Of a stretch of 17,749 bases of DNA, positions 1 to 7,696 are shown in pieces (the first letter of the stretch is position 1; each line of letters opens with the position of its first letter). The notes beneath the pieces were generated by a model. The model was not told where the DNA came from. It saw only the letters and a program-made list of their open reading frames with translations, and ran no database searches. A program made the position numbers and the translations under genes. Origin of the DNA: Bacteroidia bacterium (GTDB lineage: Bacteria; Bacteroidota; Bacteroidia; B-17B0; Aurantibacillaceae); assembly GCA_026418315.1 (NCBI GenBank), contig JAOABO010000023.1, positions 1 through 17,749 on the forward strand. The letters run 5' to 3'.

Positions 1-1
1 G

Positions 2-352
2 CAACGCACATTAGGAGAAATTATCAGAGAAAAATTTGAGGAAAGCGGCCTTACTGTTACAGAATTTGCAAAAAGGATACATGTTTCCCGCAGAAGTGTA
101 TATGAAATTTTTCAAAAAAACAGCATAGATACCGATACTTTGCACCATATATCCAAAGTACTTGGTAGCGATTGGATTGTAGAATATTTTATTCAAAAAT
201 ACAATTATAAATTAAATAAAGACCATGCAGGGAGTGAGCATAAATTGACACAAGTATTAAAAGAATATTTTGAAGATAATAAACGAACATTAAATGAAAT
301 TAAAGCATTACAGCATTTAATCATCAATGAACTAAATAAACTGCACAGTTAA
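2..352 (+). CDS. Helix-turn-helix (Cro/CI-like) DNA-binding protein, 5' end cut by window edge
   Basis: The frame is open from the window edge and ends in TAA at 350-352, giving 116 residues, so the true start lies outside. Residues about 17-56 look like an XRE/Cro-CI helix-turn-helix: a TVTEFAKRI first helix, a turn, then the VSRRSVYEIF recognition helix and a DTLHHISKVLG helix. This is the layout of the small single-domain regulators common in Bacteroidota. The C-terminal part (about 75-116) is charged and probably helical (KEYFEDNKRTLNEIK), with no recognisable domain, and could serve for dimerisation. An internal TTG at 140 could be taken as a start but would delete the DNA-binding helices, so I reject it. 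The gene converges on the metallo-beta-lactamase gene with a 45-bp gap. The regulatory target is unknown. HTH assignment is fairly sure; function beyond DNA binding is inference. Confidence 0.72.
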   Translation, partial: QRTLGEIIREKFEESGLTVTEFAKRIHVSRRSVYEIFQKNSIDTDTLHHISKVLGSDWIVEYFIQKYNYKLNKDHAGSEHKLTQVLKEYFEDNKRTLNEIKALQHLIINELNKLHS

Positions 353-397
353 TTAATATCCACTGAGTACTAAACCAACGTTTCTTTATATCCAACA

Positions 398-1768
398 CTA
401 CATCTTTACTTCATCTATCTGATAAAGAGATGGAACAGTGGCCTTCCAATGATAAATATCCTTCATTTTTACCAAAAGTGTTTCAGCAGATTGTTTTTCT
501 CCATGAACAATATAAATTTTCTCGGGCGAAATGCTTATTTCACTTAACCAGTCCAGTAAATCGGATTGATCAGCATGTGCAGATAAACTATGTAACACTT
601 CTACCTTTAAGTTAACAGGATAATATTTACCATATATCTTTACTTCATGAGCGCCATCCAAAATTTTTCTACCTCTTGTTCCTTCTGCCTGAAAGCCCAC
701 TAATAAAAGCGTATTTTCTGGTTTGGAAAGATAATGCTGTAAATAAGTGAGCACCCTCCCACCCGATAACATTCCGCTGCCCGCAATAATCAGTTTTGGA
801 AAATGGGTATGAATAATCTGATAGGTTTCTTTAATATCTCCTACCATTCTGAACATCTTGCACATCTCTGTACATTCTTCTATAGATAGTTTATGCCACG
901 CAGGATAATTTTTAAATACTTTCAGTACATCTTCTCCCATTGGAGTATCAATAATATAAGGCATTTCAGGTATCTCCTGATTTTTTCTTAACTGCCATAT
1001 CAGATACATCAATAATTGGGTTCTTTCTACTGCAAAACTCGGAATGATAATGTTACCTCCTTTTCCCACCGTGTTCAAAATAATTTCCTTGAGTTTTTGT
1101 TTTACATCTTCGGTTGGATGCAATCTATCTCCATAAGTGCTTTCTATCAATAAAACATCGGCATAACTTGGCTTTTGAGGAGGTGGCATGAGCAGGTCAT
1201 TTTTTCTCCCAATATCTCCGCTGAATACAAAATGTTTGGAATGCACTTTCAGCTCAATAAAACACGAGCCAATAATGTGCCCATTGGGGCAGAAACGTGC
1301 CTGTATATTCTCTGCAAACTGAACCCACTCATTATGGGGTACTGGTGAAAACCGAGTGATTATTTTTTCAGCATCTTCTAATGTGTATAATGGTTTGGCA
1401 GGATGATGCTTGGAATATCCTAATTTATTGGCTTGCTCTGCTTCTTCCTCTTGTATTTTGGCACTATCTCTTAATACAATAGCCGCAATTTCCAAAGTAG
1501 GTGCTGTACCATACACTTTTCCATTAAACCCCTGATGCACCAAACGAGGCAGATAACCCACATGGTCTAAATGACCATGCGTCAGCAAAACAAAATCTAA
1601 ATGATGAACATCTACAGGAAGAAATTCCCAATTGTGTTTTCTTAATTCTTTAAGTCCCTGAAATAAGCCACAATCCACTAAAAATTTATTTTTGCCGGTA
1701 TCTATAAGATATTTAGAACCCGTTACAGTTCCTGCCGCACCAAGAAAATGAACAAACACAGACGTCAT
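398..1768 (-). CDS. Metallo-beta-lactamase/beta-CASP fold hydrolase, CPSF-like RNA-processing exonuclease family
   Basis: A 456-residue protein starting MTSVFVHFLGAAGTVTGS. The N-terminal beta-lactamase-fold domain carries the zinc motif HGHLDH at residues 64-69, preceded by the VDCGLFQG loop. A beta-CASP insertion follows, with SGDIGR, ESTYGDR, the SGSGMLSGGR glycine motif, and a C-terminal VHGEKQSAE histidine motif. This order is that of bacterial proteins annotated as mRNA 3'-end processing factor-like or RNA-metabolising MBL hydrolases (KOG1137/YSH1 type), expected to be cytoplasmic zinc-dependent ribonucleases. The frame stays open 56 codons upstream to 1936, but that extension is Cys/Phe-rich and unlike the family, whose members start right before a HFLGAAGTVTGS-type strand; I therefore start at 1768. 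No canonical -7 element is seen before this start. The substrate is not determinable; a DNA or other ester substrate cannot be excluded. Confidence 0.9.
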   Translation of the reverse strand: MTSVFVHFLGAAGTVTGSKYLIDTGKNKFLVDCGLFQGLKELRKHNWEFLPVDVHHLDFVLLTHGHLDHVGYLPRLVHQGFNGKVYGTAPTLEIAAIVLRDSAKIQEEEAEQANKLGYSKHHPAKPLYTLEDAEKIITRFSPVPHNEWVQFAENIQARFCPNGHIIGSCFIELKVHSKHFVFSGDIGRKNDLLMPPPQKPSYADVLLIESTYGDRLHPTEDVKQKLKEIILNTVGKGGNIIIPSFAVERTQLLMYLIWQLRKNQEIPEMPYIIDTPMGEDVLKVFKNYPAWHKLSIEECTEMCKMFRMVGDIKETYQIIHTHFPKLIIAGSGMLSGGRVLTYLQHYLSKPENTLLLVGFQAEGTRGRKILDGAHEVKIYGKYYPVNLKVEVLHSLSAHADQSDLLDWLSEISISPEKIYIVHGEKQSAETLLVKMKDIYHWKATVPSLYQIDEVKM

Positions 1769-1946
1769 ATTGTTTAATTTATTACTGCGAATAATACGGA
1801 AATAATTACTTAATCCAAAAGTCCATTCTATATCTATACAAAAACCATGATAAATGATTAACTTTGATAAAGAAAAAACAAATGAGCTGCAAGGGCATTG
1901 ATTAAGAAAAGTAGGTGGTGCTGCTATTATATTCAATACATAGAAA

Positions 1947-1969
1947 GACGGAGGTTTTGGTGCTCCGTC
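1947..1969. repeat. Perfect 7-bp inverted repeat (hairpin) in the divergent spacer
   Basis: GACGGAG at 1947-1953 pairs with CTCCGTC at 1963-1969 around a 9-nt loop. It is GC-rich against a strongly AT-rich background. No run of T directly follows on either strand, so it is not a convincing intrinsic terminator. It could be an operator for a dimeric regulator or a structure in a long leader of the minus-strand hydrolase mRNA. Role unknown. Confidence 0.4.
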
Positions 1970-2100
1970 ATCAGTGGCTCTCTATATTTTTTCAGTGTGT
2001 ATGTTTAATGTAGATAGATACTTTTATTGATAAAAAATGATTCATTAAGCATAATTTCAACATTAACTTGTTTTAAATATCATTTTTATTTTACATTACT

Positions 2101-2108
2101 TACTTTTG
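2101..2108 (+). promoter_or_regulatory. Putative Bacteroidota -7 promoter element
   Basis: TACTTTTG matches the TAnnTTTG -7 consensus of Bacteroidota housekeeping promoters. It lies 11 bp before the ATG at 2120, so transcription would begin only a few bases before the start codon, giving a very short leader. No TTG -33 element is found at the usual 19-21 bp distance (the nearest, at 2068-2070, is 30 bp away), so this is a partial match. Confidence 0.4.
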
Positions 2109-2119
2109 CCATAAAAAAG

Positions 2120-3193
2120 ATGAAAGCACATTCATGGTCTTTACTTATTTTACTTTTATTTTCTTCATTCATTTTTTCTCAACAAAATGAAACGGATGGA
2201 TTAGTAAAATGGCTGGACTTTAAAGAAGCACAAGAAAAAAACAAACTGGCACCTCGTCCTTTTTTAGTAGATATATACACCGATTGGTGTGGTTGGTGCA
2301 AAGTAATGATGCGTACCACCTACTCTAATCCTAATATAGCAGGGTATATTAATAGTTATTTTTATCCCGTCAAGTTTAATGCAGAAACCAAAGATACCAT
2401 TGAGTTTGATGGACAAAAATATGTTTCTACTAATGCTGCTTATCCTAAATCCCCCCATCAGTTGGCCATCAAATTTTTAGGGAACAACCTGGCCTATCCA
2501 TCTACTGTTTTTATTTCTTCTGATTTGAAAACCAGCTTTTTAAGTCAAGGTTATCTGAAAGAGCAGGACATAGAGCCGTTTTTAGTATTTATGGTTGAAA
2601 ATGTATATAAGACCTCACCGTTCAATACATTTCAAGAACTATTTAAAAATGCCTTTTACAACCCTCAATTAAAAAAAAGAGCCAACTTTATTACGCTGAA
2701 AGAGGCAGAAGCAAAAAAGGGAAAAAAGAAAACCGCCGTATTTTTCTTTACTAATTTTTGCAACAGTTGCAAGGTAACTATTCAGGCAGTAGTACATGAT
2801 TCTCTTGTGGCAAATGTTTTGGATAAACATTATAATGTCATTGCAATTAACGCTGAAGAAGATACCATTGTTTTTAATCAGCAAAAATATACCAAGCAAT
2901 TCATAAACGGCTATCCATTTAATAGTGCAGTTTTAGCTTTAACCAACAATAAATTTTCTATTCCCAGTTTTGCTGTATTAGATGAGAATATGAATCCTAT
3001 TGAAACCATTGGATTTTTTCAGACCCCCGAATCATTATATCACATATTAAAATATTTTGGAGAAGATATATATAAAAAAATGAGTTGGGACGATTATGTA
3101 AAAGCCAATAACAACAATAATAAACCCGAAAAAGAACCTGAAAAAACTCATCAACCGACCTTAAAAAAACCTGCAAGTAAAAAAAGTAAATAA
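2120..3193 (+). CDS. Exported protein with two tandem thioredoxin-like domains
   Basis: A 357-residue protein with an N-terminal signal peptide (positive n-region, hydrophobic residues about 6-19, cleavage likely near FSQQ), so it should act in the periplasm or at the outer membrane. Domain 1 (about 30-165) is thioredoxin-like with WCGWC at 56-60 and a cis-Pro candidate at Pro127 (YPST). Domain 2 (about 195-315) has a second thioredoxin fold with FCNSC at 213-217 and a cis-Pro candidate at Pro282 (IPSF). Both domains share an insert, NAETKDTIEFDGQKY (87-101) and NAEEDTIVFNQQKY (244-257), which indicates internal duplication. The tail (from about 329) is Asn-, Lys-, Pro- and Glu-rich and probably disordered. 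The frame is open upstream to 2027, but ATG 2120 puts the signal peptide at the N-terminus. It likely reduces or isomerises envelope disulfides; the partner is unknown. mnmE starts 6 bp after its stop, so the two may be co-transcribed. Confidence 0.85.
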   Translation: MKAHSWSLLILLLFSSFIFSQQNETDGLVKWLDFKEAQEKNKLAPRPFLVDIYTDWCGWCKVMMRTTYSNPNIAGYINSYFYPVKFNAETKDTIEFDGQKYVSTNAAYPKSPHQLAIKFLGNNLAYPSTVFISSDLKTSFLSQGYLKEQDIEPFLVFMVENVYKTSPFNTFQELFKNAFYNPQLKKRANFITLKEAEAKKGKKKTAVFFFTNFCNSCKVTIQAVVHDSLVANVLDKHYNVIAINAEEDTIVFNQQKYTKQFINGYPFNSAVLALTNNKFSIPSFAVLDENMNPIETIGFFQTPESLYHILKYFGEDIYKKMSWDDYVKANNNNNKPEKEPEKTHQPTLKKPASKKSK

Positions 3194-3199
3194 GCAGAA

Positions 3200-4582
3200 A
3201 TGTTTTCAAATGCACTGTTAGAAGACACCATTGTTGCTATTTCAACACCACCTGGAACAGGTGGTATTGCTGTTATTCGTTGTTCAGGAATACAATCCTT
3301 TTCTATATTACAACAAGTGTTCTTTAGAAAAAACCAATCGTTCTTTGATGTTTCAAAAGCTATACCCCGACGCTTATATTACGGTATTATTTCTGAAGGG
3401 GACAATGTTATAGATGATGTTTTGATGAGTATATTCAAATATCCACACTCCTATACAGGAGAAGATATGGTAGAAATATATTGTCATGGTTCTATTTATG
3501 TTCAGAAAAAAATTGTGCAATTGTTCATAGATAAAGGAGCAAGGTTAGCCAATGCAGGCGAATTCACCACAAGGGCCTATTTGAATGGAAAAATGAATCT
3601 GGCAGAAGCTGAAGCTATTGGAGACATTATTCATGCAGAAACTGAATCCGCACATCGCCTGGCTATTGAACAATTGAGAGGTGGTTATATTGCTCTCATC
3701 CATCAATTAAGAGAGAGCATTCTGAATTTTTGTTCCTTACTGGAATTGGAATTGGATTTTAGCGAAGAAGATGTTGAGTTTGCTAATAGAAAACAATTAT
3801 CAGAATTATTGAATACTGTAATTGACAAGATAAGTGAATTAACCCATAGTTTTCAATTAGGAAATGCCATTAAATCGGGTGTACCCGTGTCTATCATTGG
3901 AAAACCCAATGCAGGTAAGTCCACTTTATTGAATGCTTTGCTGAATGAAGAAAAAGCGATTGTAAGCGATATTCCGGGCACCACAAGAGATTTAATAGAA
4001 GATAGTTTAATCATCCATGGCATACAGTTCAGAATTATTGACACTGCCGGTATCAGAGAAGCAAAAGATGAAATTGAAAAAATAGGCATTGAAAGAGCCA
4101 AACAATCTATACAAAAATCCATGATTGTTATTATTCTATCAGATGTAAACGATAATTGGCAAGACGTTGAAAAGCAAGTAGAATTAGTAAGAAATACCAA
4201 TCAAGATGCTTTTATCATGAAAGTTTTCAATAAAGCAGACACTCTGGAAAAAATACCAGAGACAAAAGACAATGTTATTTTTATCTCTGCAAAAAACAAG
4301 TGGAATATAGATGCACTAAAGAACAAATTATATGAAGCGGTGGTTCAAAAAGGTTACAAAACCAATCAAACTTTGGTAAGCAATATTCGTCATTACAATG
4401 AATTAAAACAAGCCAAATACTTTCTTGAAAAAGCTAAAGAAAATTTGAATCAACACGTTAGTACAGAGTTGATTGCTGAAGATTTAAGGTTTGCTATTCA
4501 GCATTTATCCAATATTACGGGCAAGATTACTTCAGAAGATGTACTAAGAAATATATTTTCTAAATTTTGTATTGGCAAATAA
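3200..4582 (+). CDS. mnmE: tRNA uridine-5-carboxymethylaminomethyl(34) synthesis GTPase MnmE
   Basis: A 460-residue GTPase that, with MnmG, installs the (carboxymethyl)aminomethyl group at C5 of wobble uridine 34 in certain tRNAs, using a tetrahydrofolate one-carbon unit and FAD. The N-terminal TrmE folate-binding domain (about 5-125) includes DTIVAISTPPGTGGIAVIR and the GEFTTRAYLNGKM segment. The G domain, inserted in a helical domain, shows G1 GKPNAGKST (234-242), G2 DIPGTTRD (257-264), G3 DTAG (281-284), G4 NKAD (344-347) and G5 SAK (363-365). The C-terminus ends in the diagnostic FCIGK (456-460), whose Cys is catalytic in the family. Length and motifs are complete. It follows the double-thioredoxin gene by 6 bp, and its stop lies only 3 bp from that of the convergent M28 peptidase gene. 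A long antisense open frame inside it (3853-4200) is taken as a shadow. Confidence 0.98.
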   Translation: MFSNALLEDTIVAISTPPGTGGIAVIRCSGIQSFSILQQVFFRKNQSFFDVSKAIPRRLYYGIISEGDNVIDDVLMSIFKYPHSYTGEDMVEIYCHGSIYVQKKIVQLFIDKGARLANAGEFTTRAYLNGKMNLAEAEAIGDIIHAETESAHRLAIEQLRGGYIALIHQLRESILNFCSLLELELDFSEEDVEFANRKQLSELLNTVIDKISELTHSFQLGNAIKSGVPVSIIGKPNAGKSTLLNALLNEEKAIVSDIPGTTRDLIEDSLIIHGIQFRIIDTAGIREAKDEIEKIGIERAKQSIQKSMIVIILSDVNDNWQDVEKQVELVRNTNQDAFIMKVFNKADTLEKIPETKDNVIFISAKNKWNIDALKNKLYEAVVQKGYKTNQTLVSNIRHYNELKQAKYFLEKAKENLNQHVSTELIAEDLRFAIQHLSNITGKITSEDVLRNIFSKFCIGK

Positions 4583-4585
4583 ATC

Positions 4586-5818
4586 TTAAAATGTTACATG
4601 GACTATCAACTCTTCATTATTTCTTTTTACTTTCACTTTAATAGTTTGTCCTTTTTCAAATTTTGAAAGCGATTGCATGTAGTCCTGCATATTATTGACC
4701 ACTATATCTTCCATTTGTAAAATAATATCTCCTGCTTTTAATCCTGCTTTTTCTGCTGGCTTACCGGGTGTAGTGCCATCTATTTTTACACCTTTTCCTT
4801 CGTAGGTATAGTCGGGCATAATACCAAGTGTTACTTTGAAAGCCGTTTTATTTTCCTTTGGCGCTGCAGTTTTTTGAAATTGCATGGGTGTAGCTTGTTG
4901 AGCAGAAAGTTTGATAAGCGATACAATAAATTCCAAAATTTTTGCTTCTCCTTTGTAATTGATTTTATCTGCATCGTCTGTTGGTTTATGATAATCGCTG
5001 TGTTGGCCAGTAAAAAAATGCAACACAGGAATATTTTTCAAATAAAAAGAAGTTTGGTCACTGGGCCCAATGCCGCTGCTGTCTTTTTTAATATTAAAAT
5101 GATATTGTAGATTAACACTGTCTATCAAAGGTACCCATTGGTTAGAAGTACCCACCCCATAAATAACTAATTTTTGTGTAGAGTCATTGAATCGTCCAAC
5201 CATATCCATATTTATCATGTAACGAATTTTATTTAGTGGATAAGTAGGATTTTCTGTCCATTTTTTAGACCCGATTAATCCCAGTTCTTCTCCTGAAAAT
5301 GCGATGAATAAAATATTGTATTTTTTGAATGATTTATCTTGACTAAAATATCTGGCCAATTCAAGTAATCCGGAAGTTCCCGACGCATTGTCATCTGCAC
5401 CGTTATGTATTTTTCCTTCAGGTTGCGGGTCTAAACTGTTATGGTCATGTCCTAATCCTAAATGGTCGTAATGTGCACCAATCACTATTGTTTCTTCTGC
5501 TTTATTATCTAACAATGCTATTACATTTATTCCTTTTAATTCCGGCATTCCTGATGTAGAAGTATCATGCGGATTTTTTTTCTTTCTGAAGGTAAATGTG
5601 TAGAAATAATCTTTTTGTATAGGTTTAAGTTGATACTTTTTAAATTCGTTCGCAATGTATTGTGCAGCTTTTTTCTCTTCAGGACTTGCAGTGGCTCTTC
5701 CTTTTAGTTCGTCCGATGCTAAAAAATAAATATGTTTTTTGATTTGCTCAGATGAAATGCTTTGAGCATAAATGCTCATACACGATGTAAAACCTAAAAT
5801 AAAAAGAAAGTTTTTCAT
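4586..5818 (-). CDS. Exported M28-family zinc aminopeptidase with C-terminal PDZ domain
   Basis: A 410-residue secreted metallopeptidase. The signal peptide is MKNFLFILGFTSCMSIYAQS. The M28 domain (about 25-305) has all expected ligands and catalytic residues: H116 and D118 in GAHYDHLG, D142 in NGADDNASG, E177/E178 in FSGEELG, D205 in NMDMVGR, and H277 in SDYHKPTDD. A PDZ domain follows (about 325-410) with GTTPGKPAEKAGLKAGDII. M28 enzymes bind two zinc ions and remove N-terminal residues from peptides; periplasmic or surface peptide degradation is the likely role, the exact substrate unknown. It is the last gene of the run, 4 bp after ribE, and ends 3 bp from the convergent mnmE stop with no room for its own terminator, so its transcript probably runs into mnmE antisense. 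Confidence 0.94.
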   Translation of the reverse strand: MKNFLFILGFTSCMSIYAQSISSEQIKKHIYFLASDELKGRATASPEEKKAAQYIANEFKKYQLKPIQKDYFYTFTFRKKKNPHDTSTSGMPELKGINVIALLDNKAEETIVIGAHYDHLGLGHDHNSLDPQPEGKIHNGADDNASGTSGLLELARYFSQDKSFKKYNILFIAFSGEELGLIGSKKWTENPTYPLNKIRYMINMDMVGRFNDSTQKLVIYGVGTSNQWVPLIDSVNLQYHFNIKKDSSGIGPSDQTSFYLKNIPVLHFFTGQHSDYHKPTDDADKINYKGEAKILEFIVSLIKLSAQQATPMQFQKTAAPKENKTAFKVTLGIMPDYTYEGKGVKIDGTTPGKPAEKAGLKAGDIILQMEDIVVNNMQDYMQSLSKFEKGQTIKVKVKRNNEELIVHVTF

Positions 5819-5822
5819 GTTT

Positions 5823-6422
5823 TTAATTTTTGATGTTTTGCTGAGAAATGATTTTTTGAATGTATTTAGCTAAAATGTCAAATTCTAAATTTACTGCATC
5901 ACCTTCCTTTAAAAACTTTATATTAGTATTTTCAAGAGTATATGGAATGATATGCACAGAAAAAGAACAGGATGTACTATCTACAACGGTTAAACTAATT
6001 CCATTGATTGTGATACTACCTTTAGGTACAGTAATAAAGTATGGATTTTGGGGATGAGAAACAATCAACTCTGTACTTCCGTTTTTGTTATTGATTTGCT
6101 CTATTTTTCCAATGCTATCTACATGCCCTGTTACAAAATGTCCATCTAATCTTGAACTAAGCATCAAACTTCTTTCAATATTAATATAGTCGCCTTTTTT
6201 GACAAAACGGAAATTGGTTTTACTTAGAGTTTCTTCAATTAAAACCACTTGATAATAAGGCGGCTCTACTTTGGTTACAGTAAGGCAGGCCCCATTATGC
6301 GCTATGCTTTGGTCAATATACAATTCATTGGCCATGTTTGTCTCAAGCGTCAAAATCATATTGTTATCCTGAAATTGAATATTGTTTACCATTGCCATTT
6401 GCTCTATAATTCCTGAAAACAT
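5823..6422 (-). CDS. ribE: Riboflavin synthase, alpha chain
   Basis: A 199-residue enzyme converting two 6,7-dimethyl-8-ribityllumazine molecules into riboflavin and a pyrimidinedione, the last step of riboflavin synthesis in the cytoplasm. It has the two-fold repeated lumazine-binding barrel. Repeat 1 starts MFSGIIEQM and contains NGACLTVT (43-50). Repeat 2 starts near DGHFVTGHVD (93-102) and contains NGISLTVVD (140-148). Length matches the family. Its ATG overlaps the stop of the upstream TlpA-like gene by one base (TAATG), suggesting translational coupling, and the M28 gene follows after 4 bp. No other rib genes and no FMN riboswitch are seen in the window, so this is a solitary rib gene within a mixed operon. 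Some genomes call the same gene ribC. Confidence 0.97.
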   Translation of the reverse strand: MFSGIIEQMAMVNNIQFQDNNMILTLETNMANELYIDQSIAHNGACLTVTKVEPPYYQVVLIEETLSKTNFRFVKKGDYINIERSLMLSSRLDGHFVTGHVDSIGKIEQINNKNGSTELIVSHPQNPYFITVPKGSITINGISLTVVDSTSCSFSVHIIPYTLENTNIKFLKEGDAVNLEFDILAKYIQKIISQQNIKN

Positions 6423-7696
6423 TATGGTGTTATTTTTTGGATAATAGATTGAATATACTTTTGAGTTTGCAAATATAATTCATGAGTAGCAGGGCCATTA
6501 AAACCTGTAGTGATAATATAAGGGTGATGATTCTTATCAAAATATATGGTAGTAGGAAATGCAGGTATTTTTTTTAATTCCGGAAAATGAGCAAAGGGAA
6601 TTTGATTTCCCTTTTCGGAAAGCAAAACAATAGGATAAGGTATTTGCAAATTATCTCTGTATTTTTTGAGTATATCAATAGATTTAGAATAATCATTTGT
6701 CCGCTCAACAGATAATGCTATTACTTGAACCTGTGATGAAATATTTTTATACCATTCTGTAAACAGTTTGTTCTCATCCATACAATTTGGGCACCAACTT
6801 CCCATCATTAATAAAATCACAGGTTTGTTTTCAATAATTTTTACTGGGTTATTGTCAATATCTTTCCACTGATGATTGAGAACAAAATTATCCGGAAACA
6901 ATTCAGTAACGGGCACTTCATTTTTTAGCACTGTATTGTTGTTAGGCCAGGCAGTAAATGTTTCTGTTCCCCAATTACCATAATAAATTTTTCCCACTAT
7001 ACTATCAATTGTTTTTTTATTGTTATAAATTTTACTTGCCAAAAGAGTTGCAAAAGAGCCATTAAACACTGAAAGATAAAGAGTATCGTTGCTAATAAAT
7101 CCATTCATATCACCCAGATCACCGTAAGGCGTAGCAATACTTCCATTGATATGGGGTATGCTATCCTCTTTAATAAACTGAAAGTTTCCAATAGATGCAT
7201 AAGAACTTTTATCTGATGTAATTTTTATTTTCCATTGCTGTGGAAATTGCTTCATGGCATCTAAATTCATGGAAGGCAACCTGTATGGCTTATAAACTTT
7301 ACACAATAAATAATAAGGTTTTGATGAATACTTAATCCATACTCCTGAAAAAGCATTTGTATCTGTTTTTTTGAGTAAACAAATATTTTCATATATTGAA
7401 AATTTAGTTCGTACACTATCTTTATTAGGGCGAAATTCTGCAATGGTATGAATAGCTTTGGAATAAGCCGGAATTTGTATTGTATTATTAAATACAATAG
7501 CAGGTATTTTTAGTAAAACATTATCATTCAAATAAAGAGCAAATGTGTACAACTGATTTTGGGAAAAGGATACCAAAGCAAATGCAACAAACAACAGAAA
7601 AGAGAGAAAACAAGTTTTGTTTTTTTTATTAAAAAATAAAACCCCTTCTTTTACAGAAGGGGTAATAGGTTGATTAAATTCTTTTTTTCTACTCAT
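6422..7696 (-). CDS. Exported TlpA-like thioredoxin-family protein with long N-terminal domain
   Basis: A 424-residue protein when started at ATG 7696. A hydrophobic signal segment lies at about 29-44 (FLSFLLFVAFALVSFSQ) after an unusually long 28-residue n-region. Residues about 50-255 form a beta-rich N-terminal domain that I do not recognise. The C-terminal TlpA/AhpC-like thioredoxin domain (about 265-424) has WCPNC at 301-305 and a cis-Pro candidate at Pro381 (FPTT). The family carries out thiol-disulfide exchange in the envelope. The start overlaps the stop of the DUF5606-like gene by 8 bases (ATGAGTAG). The frame is open further to 7867, but only as antiphase sequence of that gene. Oddly, a terminator-like hairpin (7641-7663) falls in codons 12-19, and no in-frame ATG exists between it and the signal segment, so the true start is less certain than the gene itself. 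Confidence 0.84.
   Translation of the reverse strand: MSRKKEFNQPITPSVKEGVLFFNKKNKTCFLSFLLFVAFALVSFSQNQLYTFALYLNDNVLLKIPAIVFNNTIQIPAYSKAIHTIAEFRPNKDSVRTKFSIYENICLLKKTDTNAFSGVWIKYSSKPYYLLCKVYKPYRLPSMNLDAMKQFPQQWKIKITSDKSSYASIGNFQFIKEDSIPHINGSIATPYGDLGDMNGFISNDTLYLSVFNGSFATLLASKIYNNKKTIDSIVGKIYYGNWGTETFTAWPNNNTVLKNEVPVTELFPDNFVLNHQWKDIDNNPVKIIENKPVILLMMGSWCPNCMDENKLFTEWYKNISSQVQVIALSVERTNDYSKSIDILKKYRDNLQIPYPIVLLSEKGNQIPFAHFPELKKIPAFPTTIYFDKNHHPYIITTGFNGPATHELYLQTQKYIQSIIQKITP
7641..7663 (-). terminator. Intrinsic terminator-like hairpin inside the TlpA-like 5' coding region
   Basis: On the minus strand, ACCCCTTCT pairs perfectly with AGAAGGGGT (9 bp, five G-C pairs) around a 5-nt loop, followed at once by a T-rich tract (TTTATTTTTT). 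It begins 25 bases after the stop of the DUF5606-like gene, an ideal place to end that transcript, yet it also lies 33-55 bases into the predicted TlpA-like reading frame. It is the strongest hairpin plus T-tract I found in the window. Confidence 0.8.

Larger units (their letters stand above)
1769..2119. other. 351-bp divergent intergenic region
   Basis: It separates the divergently read hydrolase gene and the thioredoxin-like gene and should hold both promoters. On the plus strand it contains two TAnnTTTG elements, at 1859-1866 and at 2101-2108; only the second is well placed for a gene. It also holds a 7-bp perfect inverted repeat at 1947-1969. The minus-strand frame of the hydrolase stays open through 1936, but the peptide it encodes looks non-coding. 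I see no tRNA, riboswitch consensus or repeat here. A small RNA transcribed from this spacer is possible but unsupported. Confidence 0.6.

Noticed and set aside
430..615. 61-codon plus-strand frame inside the hydrolase 3' end
   Set aside because: It is antisense to conserved beta-CASP sequence and has no family features.
1769..1936. 56-codon N-terminal extension of the metallo-beta-lactamase hydrolase
   Set aside because: The frame is open, but the peptide is Cys/Phe/Ile-rich, unlike the family N-terminus, and the conserved first strand begins right at ATG 1768.
3853..4200. 115-codon open frame antisense to the mnmE G domain
   Set aside because: It lies wholly opposite highly conserved GTPase motifs and its peptide resembles no protein family; it is a codon-bias shadow.
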